DNA from: Roseburia sp. 1XD42-69
GTDB taxonomy: Bacteria > Bacillota > Clostridia > Lachnospirales > Lachnospiraceae
Assembly: GCF_003612565.1 (NCBI RefSeq)
Contig: NZ_RAZG01000010.1
Span: 46,440-110,439, forward strand
Reading direction: 5' to 3'
DNA: 64,000 nucleotides
This document shows, piece by piece, positions 1 through 8,382 of this stretch (within the stretch, counting starts at the first letter, position 1; the number at the start of each line of letters is the position of its first letter). Under the pieces are notes generated by a model, which saw nothing but the letters and a program-made list of their open reading frames with translations, was not told the origin of the DNA and did not search any database. The position numbers were made by a program, and so were the translations under genes.

Positions 1-290
1 TCATCTTCCTCAAAGTAAACTTCCACCGTATTATTAAGGCCGACCTCGTCTTCCTCAGACTCTTCGGAGACTACTTTTGCAGTTTTTATCATCCGCTCTA
101 AGTACCGGATTCTGCTCTCGTTCTGGTTTTTATCCTTTTTGGCGGCGTGGTACTCAAAATTTTCACTTAAATCCCCGTGGGATCTGGCCTCTTTTACCGC
201 CTCAAGGGCTTCCTTCCGCACCACAAGCTTCCGGTACTCAATCTCCTCTTTCATTTTTTCAATATCTTTTTTTGTCAATTCATCATACAT
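1..290 (-). CDS. greA: Transcription elongation factor GreA family, N-terminal part (truncated by window edge)
   Basis: The 97 visible codons begin MYDELTKKDIEKMKEEIEYR and contain HGDLSENFEYHAAKKDK, the hallmark of the GreA coiled-coil tip whose acidic residues (here D40 and E43) reach into the RNA polymerase secondary channel and stimulate transcript cleavage. The remainder of the gene, including the C-terminal FKBP-like domain, lies beyond base 1. The start lies 7 bases after the glgX stop on the same strand, so the two are probably co-transcribed. Only a weak ribosome site (GGTAAAAG) precedes the ATG. A paralogous GreA/GreB-like factor cannot be excluded from this half. Confidence 0.88.
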   Translation of the reverse strand, partial: MYDELTKKDIEKMKEEIEYRKLVVRKEALEAVKEARSHGDLSENFEYHAAKKDKNQNESRIRYLERMIKTAKVVSEESEEDEVGLNNTVEVYFEED

Positions 291-296
291 AATCTT

Positions 297-2396
297 TTAC
301 CATCTGATAGTTTTCCGCCCTGCCTCAAAGATTGCCACAGTGCGCTCTTTCACTTCCACTTCCACGGTGTCCACCGGCTCCCCGATACCGCAGATAAACT
401 CTTCCCGGTAAGTATCCACCACCCGGTACCACCTCATATATTCCGGCAGCTCCGGCAGGGTGATTTTAAGGGGCTCCCAGTAAGTGTTGATTGCCATATA
501 AATACAGTCGTCCCGCCCCTCGGTGCGCCCTGCATACATAATTCCAATATAGTGGGATTCCCCGCTGAAATCCGGCTCAAAGGGAACTACCCCATGTGCG
601 CTCTGCTCCGGGAAACGGTAGCTGCACCGGGCCGTAAATTTCCGAATGGGGTCGTGGTTTTTCCGGAAAGAAATCATAAATTTAAAAAAGTCAAACAGAT
701 CCTTATTCTTCCTTAAAAGATTCCAGTCCAGCCAGGAGATAATATTGTCCTGACAATAGGGATTGTTGTTTCCAAACTGGGTATTGCCAAACTCATCCCC
801 CGCTAAAAACATGGGAATACCCCTGCTGCAGAGCAGCACTGCCGTGGCGTTTTTCATCATGCGGAGCCGCAGCCTGTTTATCTCTGCATCCTCTGTCTCC
901 CCCTCCACGCCGCAGTTCCAGCTTCTGTTGTCGTCTGCCCCGTCTGTGTTGTTCCAGCCGTTTGCCTCATTGTGTTTTTCGTTGTAAGAATACAAATCAT
1001 GAAGGGTAAACCCGTCATGGCAGGTTAAAAAGTTTACGGAGGCGCCGCATCCCACACGCTCCTGATACAAATCCCCGGAACCGAAAATCCTTGTCACTGC
1101 CGCTTCCGCCTTACCGCAGTCCCCTTTTAAAAAGCTGCGCATATCATCTCTGTATTTTCCGTTCCACTCCACCCAGCGGTTCCAGGAAGGGAAAGTTCCA
1201 ACCTGATACAATCCCCCTGCATCCCACGCCTCAGCAATAAGCTTTACATTGCCGAGAATAGGGTCAAAAGCCAGGGACTGTAAAAGGGGGGGTTTTGACA
1301 TAGGGCTTCCGTCCTCATTTCTTCCCAGGATACTGGCAAGGTCGAAGCGGAAACCGTCCACCCGGTAAGTAATCACCCAGTAGCGCAGGCACTCCATAAT
1401 CATCTGCTGCACAATGGGATGATTGCAGTTTAAGGTATTGCCGCAGCCGCTGAAATTAAAATAGTACCCCTCCGGGGTGAGCATATAGTAAATATTATTG
1501 TCGATTCCCTTAAAAGAAAAATAGGGGCCGTTTTCATTTCCCTCTGCCGTATGGTTAAACACCACATCCAGATACACTTCAATCCCATTGTCATTCATGG
1601 TTTTTACCAGATGTTTTAATTCATTTCCCTCATCATTGTGCTCCTGGTGGGAAATATAGCTGGTGTTTGGGGCAAAAAAGCTCACGGTGCTGTATCCCCA
1701 GTAATTTAAAAGCTTCTTGCCGTTAATTTCCCTTGCCTCTCTCAACTCATCAAATTCAAAAATAGGCATCAGCTCTATGGCCGTTATGCCAAGCTCTTTT
1801 AAATAGGGGAGTTTTTCTAAAATTCCCGCAAAAGTCCCCTTATATTTTACTCCGGAGGAACTGTCCTGGGTAAATCCCCGGACATGGAGCTCGTATATAA
1901 TAATGTCCTCCATGGGGGTGACAAGTTCCTTGCTGTTGCCCCAGTCAAAGTCATCCTTCACCACCCTGGCATGATATGGGTTTTCCTCATCGTTCACCCG
2001 CTCTCCCCACATTCTCTGTCCTGTCACAGCCTTGGCGTAGGGGTCTAAAAGGACTTTATTTTTATCAAAAATAATCCCCTTCTCCGGCTGGTAAGGCCCA
2101 TCCAGACGGTAGGCGTACTCAAATTCTTCAATCTGCAGACCGAATACAATCATGGAATACACATTCCCGATTCTGTAGTTTTCCGGAAATGGAATAATGG
2201 TATAGGGCTCCGTCTCCCGGTTATAATAAAGCAAAAGCTCGCACGCCGTTGCCTGGTTGGAGTGGATGGTAAAGTTCACCCCTCCCGGAATAGCCGTGGC
2301 CCCGTTTATCTCATAAAGCCCCGGCCTGACTTTATAACCTCCGATTTCATCCAATGGTATCAAATGGTATTTTTTTTCTGTCAACGCTGGTTTCAT
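297..2396 (-). CDS. glgX: Glycogen debranching enzyme / isoamylase-type (GlgX)
   Basis: The 699-residue glycoside hydrolase family 13 protein would cleave alpha-1,6 branches of glycogen or limit dextrins in the cytoplasm. An N-terminal carbohydrate-binding-like domain (about 1-140) precedes the TIM barrel. The four GH13 regions are visible: YLDVVFNHTAEG, GFRFDLASIL (nucleophile Asp), LIAEAWDA (acid/base Glu) and FLTCHDGFTLHD. There is no signal peptide. GAGGTG lies about 10 bases before the ATG. It is followed closely by the greA-like gene. No other glycogen gene is in the window, so specificity (debranching of glycogen versus pullulan-like substrates) rests on family resemblance. Confidence 0.9.
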   Translation of the reverse strand: MKPALTEKKYHLIPLDEIGGYKVRPGLYEINGATAIPGGVNFTIHSNQATACELLLYYNRETEPYTIIPFPENYRIGNVYSMIVFGLQIEEFEYAYRLDGPYQPEKGIIFDKNKVLLDPYAKAVTGQRMWGERVNDEENPYHARVVKDDFDWGNSKELVTPMEDIIIYELHVRGFTQDSSSGVKYKGTFAGILEKLPYLKELGITAIELMPIFEFDELREAREINGKKLLNYWGYSTVSFFAPNTSYISHQEHNDEGNELKHLVKTMNDNGIEVYLDVVFNHTAEGNENGPYFSFKGIDNNIYYMLTPEGYYFNFSGCGNTLNCNHPIVQQMIMECLRYWVITYRVDGFRFDLASILGRNEDGSPMSKPPLLQSLAFDPILGNVKLIAEAWDAGGLYQVGTFPSWNRWVEWNGKYRDDMRSFLKGDCGKAEAAVTRIFGSGDLYQERVGCGASVNFLTCHDGFTLHDLYSYNEKHNEANGWNNTDGADDNRSWNCGVEGETEDAEINRLRLRMMKNATAVLLCSRGIPMFLAGDEFGNTQFGNNNPYCQDNIISWLDWNLLRKNKDLFDFFKFMISFRKNHDPIRKFTARCSYRFPEQSAHGVVPFEPDFSGESHYIGIMYAGRTEGRDDCIYMAINTYWEPLKITLPELPEYMRWYRVVDTYREEFICGIGEPVDTVEVEVKERTVAIFEAGRKTIRW

Positions 2397-2525
2397 AACA
2401 TGTATTCACCTCATCCTCTGTCTTCCTAACAATTTCAATGCCGAACCATTCCTGTCCCGCTGTACTTCTCTTTCATTTTACACGACTTTACAAGGAAAAG
2501 CCACAAATATTTATAATTTGGGCTG

Positions 2526-3338
2526 TCACATAAAATAAATTAACACCAGGATTCCCAGCACAATCCTGTACCAGCCGAATATTTTAAAGTCATGGTCCTT
2601 AATATAAGCCATGAGAAAACGTATCACAACAGCAGAAACAAAAAAAGCGGAGGCCATACCCACAAGGAGAATCCCAAACTCCCCTTCCTGGAAGGTAAAT
2701 CCAAATTCCAAAAGCTTTATCAGGCTTGCGCCAAACATAACGGGGATAGCCAGAAAAAAAGTAAATTCCGCCGCCACGCTCCTGGATATCCCCAGTAAAA
2801 TACCACCGAGAATCGTGGCTCCGGAACGGCTGGTTCCCGGGAAAGCCGCCGCAAGCAGCTGGAACATCCCTATCCCAAAGGCCATGGAAAAGGTTATCTC
2901 CGATATGGAATTCACCTTAGGCTCAGCCCTTTTGTTCCTGTTTTCAATCCAGATAAATGCCACTCCAAAAATAATCAGGGCCAGGGCTATCACAAAGGGA
3001 TTGTAAAACTTTTCCTCCAGCACATCCCCAAACAATAGTTCCAGAATCACCGCAGGGATGCAGGCAAAGGCAATTTTCAGCCACATGAGAAAAATATCTT
3101 TTTTGATAAAATAAGGTTCCTTTTGGGAAAAAGGATAAATCTCTTTAAAATACAGCATCACTACAGCCAAAATAGCCCCAAATTGGATGACCACCTCAAA
3201 CATGCCAAAAAACTTTTCTGACACATCCATTGTCACAAATTCATTCAGCAGAATCAAGTGCCCGGTGCTGCTGATGGGAAGCCACTCCGTAATCCCTTCC
3301 ACAATTCCAAAAAACAATGCTTTTAACAGTTCCGCCAT
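2526..3338 (-). CDS. uppP: Undecaprenyl-diphosphatase UppP (BacA)
   Basis: This polytopic membrane enzyme dephosphorylates undecaprenyl pyrophosphate, recycling the lipid carrier for peptidoglycan and other wall polymers; the family confers bacitracin tolerance. Both signature motifs are present: GIVEGITEWLPISSTGHL near the N terminus and PGTSRSGATILGG in the middle, with about eight hydrophobic segments. I chose the ATG at 3338 (270 residues) because GGAGGG lies just before it; an upstream in-frame ATG at 3359 has no ribosome site and abuts the terminator of the preceding gene. It appears to be a single-gene unit. Confidence 0.93.
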   Translation of the reverse strand: MAELLKALFFGIVEGITEWLPISSTGHLILLNEFVTMDVSEKFFGMFEVVIQFGAILAVVMLYFKEIYPFSQKEPYFIKKDIFLMWLKIAFACIPAVILELLFGDVLEEKFYNPFVIALALIIFGVAFIWIENRNKRAEPKVNSISEITFSMAFGIGMFQLLAAAFPGTSRSGATILGGILLGISRSVAAEFTFFLAIPVMFGASLIKLLEFGFTFQEGEFGILLVGMASAFFVSAVVIRFLMAYIKDHDFKIFGWYRIVLGILVLIYFM

Positions 3339-3362
3339 CGCGCCCTCCAATCTTTCCATCTG

Positions 3363-3397
3363 AAAAAAGAGATTTTAAGCTTTGCTTAAAATCTCTT
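3363..3397 (-). terminator. Rho-independent terminator of the response-regulator operon
   Basis: A perfect 14-bp stem (AAGAGATTTTAAGC / GCTTAAAATCTCTT, loop AAA) is followed on the minus strand by six T. It sits between the response regulator stop and the uppP start. Confidence 0.85.
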
Positions 3398-3407
3398 ATC
3401 CCTTGTC

Positions 3408-4235
3408 TCATTCCCGAAACCGGGTTTCATCCAGATATGCTACTGTAAATTCTGCCCAACTGTAGTTTGACATATACTCTCCTGTATAAGAATTGATGGC
3501 CATAAGGTCTCCTGCCAGAAAATTGTAATAGTCGCAGTTAAAACAGGCAGGATCCACGGCCAGATAATTCCATTTCCGGATGACACAGTGGTCTATCCCT
3601 GCATCCTTAAGATTCCGAATCATCTGGGAAATTACTGTCTGGGTCTGGTTTCTCAGATTTCTGTCGTACGCCTTATCCTCCCACAGCGCAGCGCTGATTT
3701 CCGCTGAATTTACCCCGGAACCCTTTCTGTCTATGAGAAAAGCAAATAGCTCCTTTGCCTTGCTTCTGGAAAAATAAACCGGCTTTCCCCCTGCAAATAC
3801 GTCAAAGTTACCAAAAGTCTGCACCCGTATTCCGTTATTTTTTCTGTTCTCCCGCTCATCCTTGGAATACCCTTCTATATTATGCAGTTCCTCCTCCACT
3901 AATTCCTTTGTCACAGGCTTTAAAATATATCCTCTGGCATGAATTTTAAATGCCTCTAAAGCAAAATTGTCATAACCTGTCACAAATAATATTTTCGTGG
4001 CAGGACTCAAGGTCTTAAACTCCTTTGCCAACTCCAACCCTGACATTCCCTGCATCATAATATCAAAAAATGCATACTCTATCTCTTCATTTTTCTTTAC
4101 CAGTTCACCGGCATAAATTAAGGCTTCCTCCTGTCCGGTAAACCCGTGAACATAATCCTGGGGAAATAATTCTTCCAGAATATGTATCAAGCCCTGCAGT
4201 ACAGGCCTCTCATCATCTACAGCTATCAAATGCAT
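3408..4235 (-). CDS. Response regulator with receiver and SARP/winged-helix-like output domain
   Basis: The receiver domain (about 1-125) has acidic D7/D8, phospho-acceptor D58 (FFDIMMQGMSGLE), the conserved T in FVTGYD and the Lys in ILKPV. After a linker, residues 140-240 (RVQTFGNFDVFAGGKPVYF onward) resemble the DNA-binding domain of SARP-like activators rather than LytTR. AAGGGGTG precedes the ATG. It is the last gene of a unit with a LytS-type kinase (4837-6654) and a folate ECF component between them, so it is presumably the kinase's partner. Target genes cannot be read from the sequence. Confidence 0.82.
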   Translation of the reverse strand: MHLIAVDDERPVLQGLIHILEELFPQDYVHGFTGQEEALIYAGELVKKNEEIEYAFFDIMMQGMSGLELAKEFKTLSPATKILFVTGYDNFALEAFKIHARGYILKPVTKELVEEELHNIEGYSKDERENRKNNGIRVQTFGNFDVFAGGKPVYFSRSKAKELFAFLIDRKGSGVNSAEISAALWEDKAYDRNLRNQTQTVISQMIRNLKDAGIDHCVIRKWNYLAVDPACFNCDYYNFLAGDLMAINSYTGEYMSNYSWAEFTVAYLDETRFRE

Positions 4236-4259
4236 AATTCACACCCCTTAAGACAACCC

Positions 4260-4772
4260 TTATCTTATGTCCTCATATTTCCGCAGCACAGGAATCAGTT
4301 TTTTGCTAATCAGCACAATACTTATGACCTGAGTCACGCTCATCACAAGGGTTTGATACATTCTTGTGGCAAATAATGCCCAAAACGGACTTCCATAGAG
4401 TATGGAAATAAAAAATGTATTCATCCCCTGGCTGATAAAAAGCTGAACTATGGCAACTGCCAGCAAAATATTTGGCAGATTCTGTTTCTTTTTCAACAGA
4501 ACACCAAAAACAATCCCTGTAAGAAATGCCGAAAATGTGAACCCCGGGAAAAATGCCCCAACGGGAAACAGCACCGCACTTAAAATATCTCCGATTGCTC
4601 CCACAAGTCCTGCCGCCAAAGGTCCGTAAAAGATTGCCGCCACAACCACAGGCACAAAACTAAATCCAATTTTTAAGTTCCAGGTATGGATGGTAAACCG
4701 GGAAAGTACAATCTCCAATGCCACCAACACGCCAATCATGGAAATACAGCGGGCGTTTACTTTTGTATACAT
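4260..4772 (-). CDS. folT: Folate-family ECF transporter S component (FolT-like)
   Basis: The protein is a 170-residue integral membrane protein of about five to six helices with the ECF S-component pattern (N-terminal LEIVLSRFTI helix; FVPVVVAAIFYGPLAAGLVGAIGDILSAVLFP). S components bind one vitamin and dock onto a shared energising module (EcfA/A'/T), encoded elsewhere. The arrangement resembles the folate-specific subfamily. AGGAGAGG precedes the ATG. It is unusual in lying between a histidine kinase and its likely response regulator on one transcript. Substrate assignment is by family resemblance only; no tetrahydrofolate riboswitch is visible in the short leader. Confidence 0.75.
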   Translation of the reverse strand: MYTKVNARCISMIGVLVALEIVLSRFTIHTWNLKIGFSFVPVVVAAIFYGPLAAGLVGAIGDILSAVLFPVGAFFPGFTFSAFLTGIVFGVLLKKKQNLPNILLAVAIVQLFISQGMNTFFISILYGSPFWALFATRMYQTLVMSVTQVISIVLISKKLIPVLRKYEDIR

Positions 4773-4836
4773 AGCCTCTCCTCCTTTCTCCCAAAATGCT
4801 TTCTCATTCTACCACACTATTTCCCCTGCTACAACC

Positions 4837-6654
4837 CTATGTTTTTGGAATATAGATATTAACCACAGTACCCTCCCCAGGGACACTGTTTACTTCCATG
4901 GTTCCATTGCACTGGCGGACTAAGCGCTCCCTCACATTCATCATTCCGATATGGGTCTTGTCATCCCCCGCCATTTCCTTCTGCTTCACATCAAACCCCA
5001 CACCGGTATCCGAAACGGTTATAACAATGTTGTTTTTCTCCTCCCTGGTGGAAATAAAAACCGTTCCCCCCCCTGTTTTCCGGCGAATCCCATACCGCAC
5101 CGCATTTTCCACAAGGGGCTGCAGCGTCAGGGCGGGTATGTAAAATTCTGTAATCTCCAGCTGGTAATCAACTTGGAGTAATTCTTCAAAACGAAGCTGC
5201 TCCAATGCCAGGTAATTTTTCACATGCCTTAATTCTCTTGTAAAAGGTATAGGGGCACTGCTGCTTAAAGAATCCATATTTCCCCTTAAGAAATGAGACA
5301 ACTGTGCCAGGGCATCGTAAGCCTTTTCCGGATTGCTCAGACACAATTCCCTGATACAACTGATAGAATTGTACAGAAAATGGGGCTGAATCTGGCTTAC
5401 CATCATTGCTATTTTATTCTCCGCCAGTTCCCGCTCCATGTGTTTTGCTTCCCTGGCTCTTTTGTAAGCCGCTTTTGCCCGCACCAGTACTACTCCATAC
5501 TGGACAAAGATAAAAATACAAAACCCAAAATTAAATATATCCACGCTGTAATTTCCTGTGGACACATACCAGGAACGTCCGATTCCTGCAAAAAAGGTAA
5601 AAAGCAGGGCAGAACCCAAAACTGCCATTGTGATTTTATCCCTGCACAGACGAACCTCATAAAATAGTGCCGCTGCGGCAAAAACAAAGATAATGGGAAG
5701 CACAATGCGAAATCCCTCCTGAATCAATTCGCCGTCCAAAACCCCAAGGCCCTGGAGAACAATATATGCAATATCGATAAACAGCACTACATAGATAAAA
5801 AATTCCATCACTTTTTTCCCAGGCGTCACCATATAATCCCGAATATACAAAAGAGCCAGGACAGGCATGGCAATATACAGCAAAGACTCCAAGGCATCCC
5901 ATGCAACAGGATTAAAAGAAATCAGGGAGATATAACAAAAATCAATTAATGTCCACAAACCGCAAACTGCCATAAGATGTCCAAAGCGCATCAGGGATTT
6001 CATCCCCGCCATCCCCATACACTGCATTGTGGTAGCCACAATGATAAGAACCATACCCATGAGAAAAATCATAATAGCTGCCGTTGTGGAAAAACTGTGA
6101 GCCTGGAGCATTTTTAAAAACAAGGTCATTTTATCCCCCACATACAGGCGGTTTAAAAAGAGGGAATAGACCTGCTTGGTATTGGCAGGATAGGGATTAT
6201 AAAACCGGATTTTTATTTCATCTTCCGGTGAAATTCCCTGGGCATAAAAATCTATCCAGACATTCCCCCCGCTTTTTAGCAAGGGCACGGTAAGATTTTC
6301 CCTGCCATAAGAGCAAATCAAAAAATCGTTTTGAAATACTTCCACATCCACCCTTCTAAGATACATAAAAATCTGCTCATTCGCAGAAACCGCCCCGTCA
6401 AAATGACCGGTAAGAATCAACTCACGGCAGGCTCCCAATTTTCTTAAAGTGTTTTCATTTAAGGGCATTTCTTTCCCATTTTCCTCTGTCTGACAGACAC
6501 CGGAAAAATGCACCTGCCTCAACCGGCTGGGACTATCCGTCCCCTCCTCATTGCCCAGCACAAAGAAAACCATCACAATACTTAAAATCAGCACAGCAAT
6601 AAAGAAATACCCCACATCTCTGCTGCCCATCCATTTTTTTGTCCCATGCCTCAT
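4837..6654 (-). CDS. Membrane sensor histidine kinase, LytS/YesM-type kinase domain with 7-TM sensor region
   Basis: The 605-residue protein has a first membrane helix near residues 10-30, an extracytoplasmic region to about residue 180, a run of about seven membrane segments resembling 7TMR-DISM receptors (about 185-390), a coiled linker, and a His_kinase domain with phospho-acceptor His in QIQPHFLYNSI plus an ATPase domain (LVENAVRYGI, DTGVGFD). The start at 6654 is preceded by GGAGGAAAAAGC; a longer reading frame to 6684 lacks a ribosome site. Its partner is probably the regulator at 3408-4235. The ligand is unknown; the nearby FolT-like gene makes a vitamin or carbohydrate cue possible but unproved. 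Confidence 0.85.
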   Translation of the reverse strand: MRHGTKKWMGSRDVGYFFIAVLILSIVMVFFVLGNEEGTDSPSRLRQVHFSGVCQTEENGKEMPLNENTLRKLGACRELILTGHFDGAVSANEQIFMYLRRVDVEVFQNDFLICSYGRENLTVPLLKSGGNVWIDFYAQGISPEDEIKIRFYNPYPANTKQVYSLFLNRLYVGDKMTLFLKMLQAHSFSTTAAIMIFLMGMVLIIVATTMQCMGMAGMKSLMRFGHLMAVCGLWTLIDFCYISLISFNPVAWDALESLLYIAMPVLALLYIRDYMVTPGKKVMEFFIYVVLFIDIAYIVLQGLGVLDGELIQEGFRIVLPIIFVFAAAALFYEVRLCRDKITMAVLGSALLFTFFAGIGRSWYVSTGNYSVDIFNFGFCIFIFVQYGVVLVRAKAAYKRAREAKHMERELAENKIAMMVSQIQPHFLYNSISCIRELCLSNPEKAYDALAQLSHFLRGNMDSLSSSAPIPFTRELRHVKNYLALEQLRFEELLQVDYQLEITEFYIPALTLQPLVENAVRYGIRRKTGGGTVFISTREEKNNIVITVSDTGVGFDVKQKEMAGDDKTHIGMMNVRERLVRQCNGTMEVNSVPGEGTVVNIYIPKT

Positions 6655-6740
6655 GCTTTTTCCTCCGCTTCCTCTACACACCAACTAGTAACACCACATG
6701 CAAATAAGTGCAGACACATGGCAAAAAACACAGCAAACGG

Positions 6741-6779
6741 AAAAAGAGGACTTCAAAGACTATTGTCTGAAATCCTCTT
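6741..6779 (-). terminator. Rho-independent terminator after carD
   Basis: On the minus strand AAGAGGATTTCAGAC pairs with GTCTTTGAAGTCCTCTT (wobbles and a small bulge), followed by TTTTT. It separates carD from the kinase operon. Confidence 0.75.
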
Positions 6780-6800
6780 CATCACTATCATACTATACTA

Positions 6801-7307
6801 TTATCCCTGGGTTTCCACCCTTTTGGTAATGAAATCTTCCACTTTTTCCTTTGGAATCTTCAATGCAATAGACAGTTCTCCATAGAGATTTTCTTCCGCT
6901 AAGTGCAGATACCTGGCATCGCTGCTGGTTATCTTCTTCCCCTCCGCTTGTCTGGATTTCCCCCTTAAATACAATGTCTTTATCATGCGTATCCACTCCT
7001 CACAGCTGCAGGTACGCATGGCTTCTTTGTACTTTTCTTCCCGCAGCTTTTCATCCCTGATCTGTAAAGTGTCAATCTCCTTTACCCTGTGAATCAGTTC
7101 ATCTGCTTCCTTTGCCGTCACAATCTTTCTCATCAGTACCTTTTCATTGCTCACAGGGGTGTATACCCTGCGCCCCTTGTCATACGCCGGTTCCAGTTCA
7201 TAATACAACTTGTCCGTCTTTGTTCCCGGCGGAGCCATCTTCTTAACCTCCAGAACTTTACATACCCCAATATTTCCGTAAATAATATATTCTCCTACTT
7301 CAAACAT
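6801..7307 (-). CDS. CarD/CdnL-family transcription factor
   Basis: The 168-residue protein begins with the Tudor-like RNA-polymerase-interacting domain (FEVGEYIIYGNIGVCKVLEV ... YYELEPAYDKGRRVYTPV), followed by a helical C-terminal domain (about 70-165) as in CarD/CdnL, which bind the RNAP beta subunit and modulate open-complex stability. GGAGGTGATTT precedes the ATG. It is a single gene flanked by terminators. Its leader contains an additional terminator-like hairpin at 7335-7359 and a promoter at 7381-7410, suggesting regulated readthrough. Which promoters it controls is not visible. Confidence 0.85.
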   Translation of the reverse strand: MFEVGEYIIYGNIGVCKVLEVKKMAPPGTKTDKLYYELEPAYDKGRRVYTPVSNEKVLMRKIVTAKEADELIHRVKEIDTLQIRDEKLREEKYKEAMRTCSCEEWIRMIKTLYLRGKSRQAEGKKITSSDARYLHLAEENLYGELSIALKIPKEKVEDFITKRVETQG

Positions 7308-7334
7308 AAATCACCTCCAGTGTGTGACCGTAAC

Positions 7335-7359
7335 AAAAAGGAATCTCCCCCGAGACTCC
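7335..7359 (-). terminator. Terminator-like hairpin in the carD leader (possible attenuator)
   Basis: On the minus strand GGAGTCTC-GGGG-GAGATTCC (8-bp stem with one wobble) is followed by TTTTT. It lies between the likely carD promoter and the carD ribosome site, with no minus-strand gene upstream that it could terminate before reaching the plus-strand gene. Confidence 0.6.
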
Positions 7360-7380
7360 CTTCCCCATTGAACTGTTTTG

Positions 7381-7410
7381 ATTATAACACACTCCCCATA
7401 GAATTGTCAG
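7381..7410 (-). promoter_or_regulatory. Likely promoter of carD
   Basis: On the minus strand CTGACA (7410-7405) is separated by 18 bases from TATAAT (7386-7381). Transcription would start about 65 bases before the carD start codon. Confidence 0.6.
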
Positions 7411-7547
7411 TATTTTTTTTGTTTTTCTTTAAATTTCGTAAACATTCCAACAATTTTCTTTCTGAATTTTGTGCAAATTTACAGAAAATTTATGCGATTT
7501 GTATATTTTTTTCAAATACAATAGGGCTGGCTCTTTGCCCCAGGGAT

Positions 7548-7556
7548 TGGTATAAT
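7548..7556 (+). promoter_or_regulatory. Extended -10 promoter of the cysteine-rich protein gene
   Basis: TGG followed by a perfect TATAAT at 7551-7556; the -35 region is poor (TGGCTC at 17 bases), as tolerated with an extended -10. It lies 28 bases before the ATG. Confidence 0.6.
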
Positions 7557-7583
7557 ACTTACAAAAGACCAAGGAGGGTACAT

Positions 7584-8348
7584 ATGAAGCAAAAAATAGA
7601 AACCATTCCCTTAATCAAAGCTTTTGAGGAAAAAGACGAGTGTCCTTTCTGCTGTCTGGAGCGCCAGGCAGAACAGCACGCCCTGTCTTTCATCTTGGGT
7701 TCCGCCTACATGGAAGACGATATCAGGGAACAGACAGACAAGACAGGATTCTGCCGCCACCACTACAAAATGATGTACGACTACGGCAACCGTCTGGGAA
7801 GCGCCCTGATTTTAAGCACCCATATGAAAAAGCTGAATCAGGAGATGGCGGAGGAGTTTAAAAAATTTTCTCCGGGAAAAGCATCTTTAAAGTCAAAACT
7901 CCAGAAAACCGACGTGTCAAGAGAGCCAAAGACCGCCATCGGACAGTGGGCGGCACAAAAAGAACGCTCCTGCTATGTGTGCAGCCACTTTAATGATATT
8001 TATAACAGGTATCTTCTGACCTTTATAGATTTGTACAAAAAAGACGTAGACTTCCGCAGCCTTTTCTTTGAGAGCAAAGGCTTTTGCCTCCCCCATTTTA
8101 AAGACTTGGTGGAGACGGCAGAGGCAAAATTAAGTGATAAGGAAAAAGAGACATTTTTCCCAAAGGTTTTTTCCATTATGCTGGAAAATATGGAGCGTGT
8201 CCAGGAGGATGTGTCCTGGTTTGTCCAGAAAAATGATTATCTGAATAAAGACAAACCCTGGGGCAATTCCACAGACAGTATTCAAAGAGCCATGCAAAAA
8301 TGCGCCGGAGGCTATCCGGCAGACCCGGTTTTCCAACAAAAACCTTAA
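7584..8348 (+). CDS. Cysteine-rich protein of unknown function (DUF6062-like)
   Basis: The 254-residue soluble protein begins MKQKIETIPLIKAFEEKDEC after an ideal ribosome site (AAGGAGGGTACAT). It has two similar modules: ECPFCCLE followed by GFCRHH in the first half, and CYVCSHF followed by GFCLPHF in the second, a pattern suggesting duplicated CxxC + CxxH metal or redox sites. The tail KCAGGYPADPVF carries a further Cys. There is no signal peptide or membrane helix. I recall this as a family of unknown function found in Clostridia, but the name is from memory. The frame stays open far upstream, antisense to carD, but only this start has a ribosome site. Confidence 0.8.
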   Translation: MKQKIETIPLIKAFEEKDECPFCCLERQAEQHALSFILGSAYMEDDIREQTDKTGFCRHHYKMMYDYGNRLGSALILSTHMKKLNQEMAEEFKKFSPGKASLKSKLQKTDVSREPKTAIGQWAAQKERSCYVCSHFNDIYNRYLLTFIDLYKKDVDFRSLFFESKGFCLPHFKDLVETAEAKLSDKEKETFFPKVFSIMLENMERVQEDVSWFVQKNDYLNKDKPWGNSTDSIQRAMQKCAGGYPADPVFQQKP

Positions 8349-8382
8349 AAAAACAGGGCAAAATCAGCCCTGTTTTTTCTTT
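8346..8382. terminator. Bidirectional terminator between convergent genes
   Basis: AACAGGGC-aaaatca-GCCCTGTT stem flanked by an A-run and a T-run serves the plus-strand gene ending at 8348 and the chemoreceptor ending at 8382. Confidence 0.85.

Noticed and set aside
4773..4836. Tetrahydrofolate riboswitch upstream of the FolT-like gene
   Set aside because: Only about 60 bases separate it from the kinase gene, with no recognisable conserved riboswitch core.
7089..7583. Upstream in-frame extension of the plus-strand cysteine-rich gene
   Set aside because: It runs antisense through carD and two promoters; the strong ribosome site is at the 7584 start.
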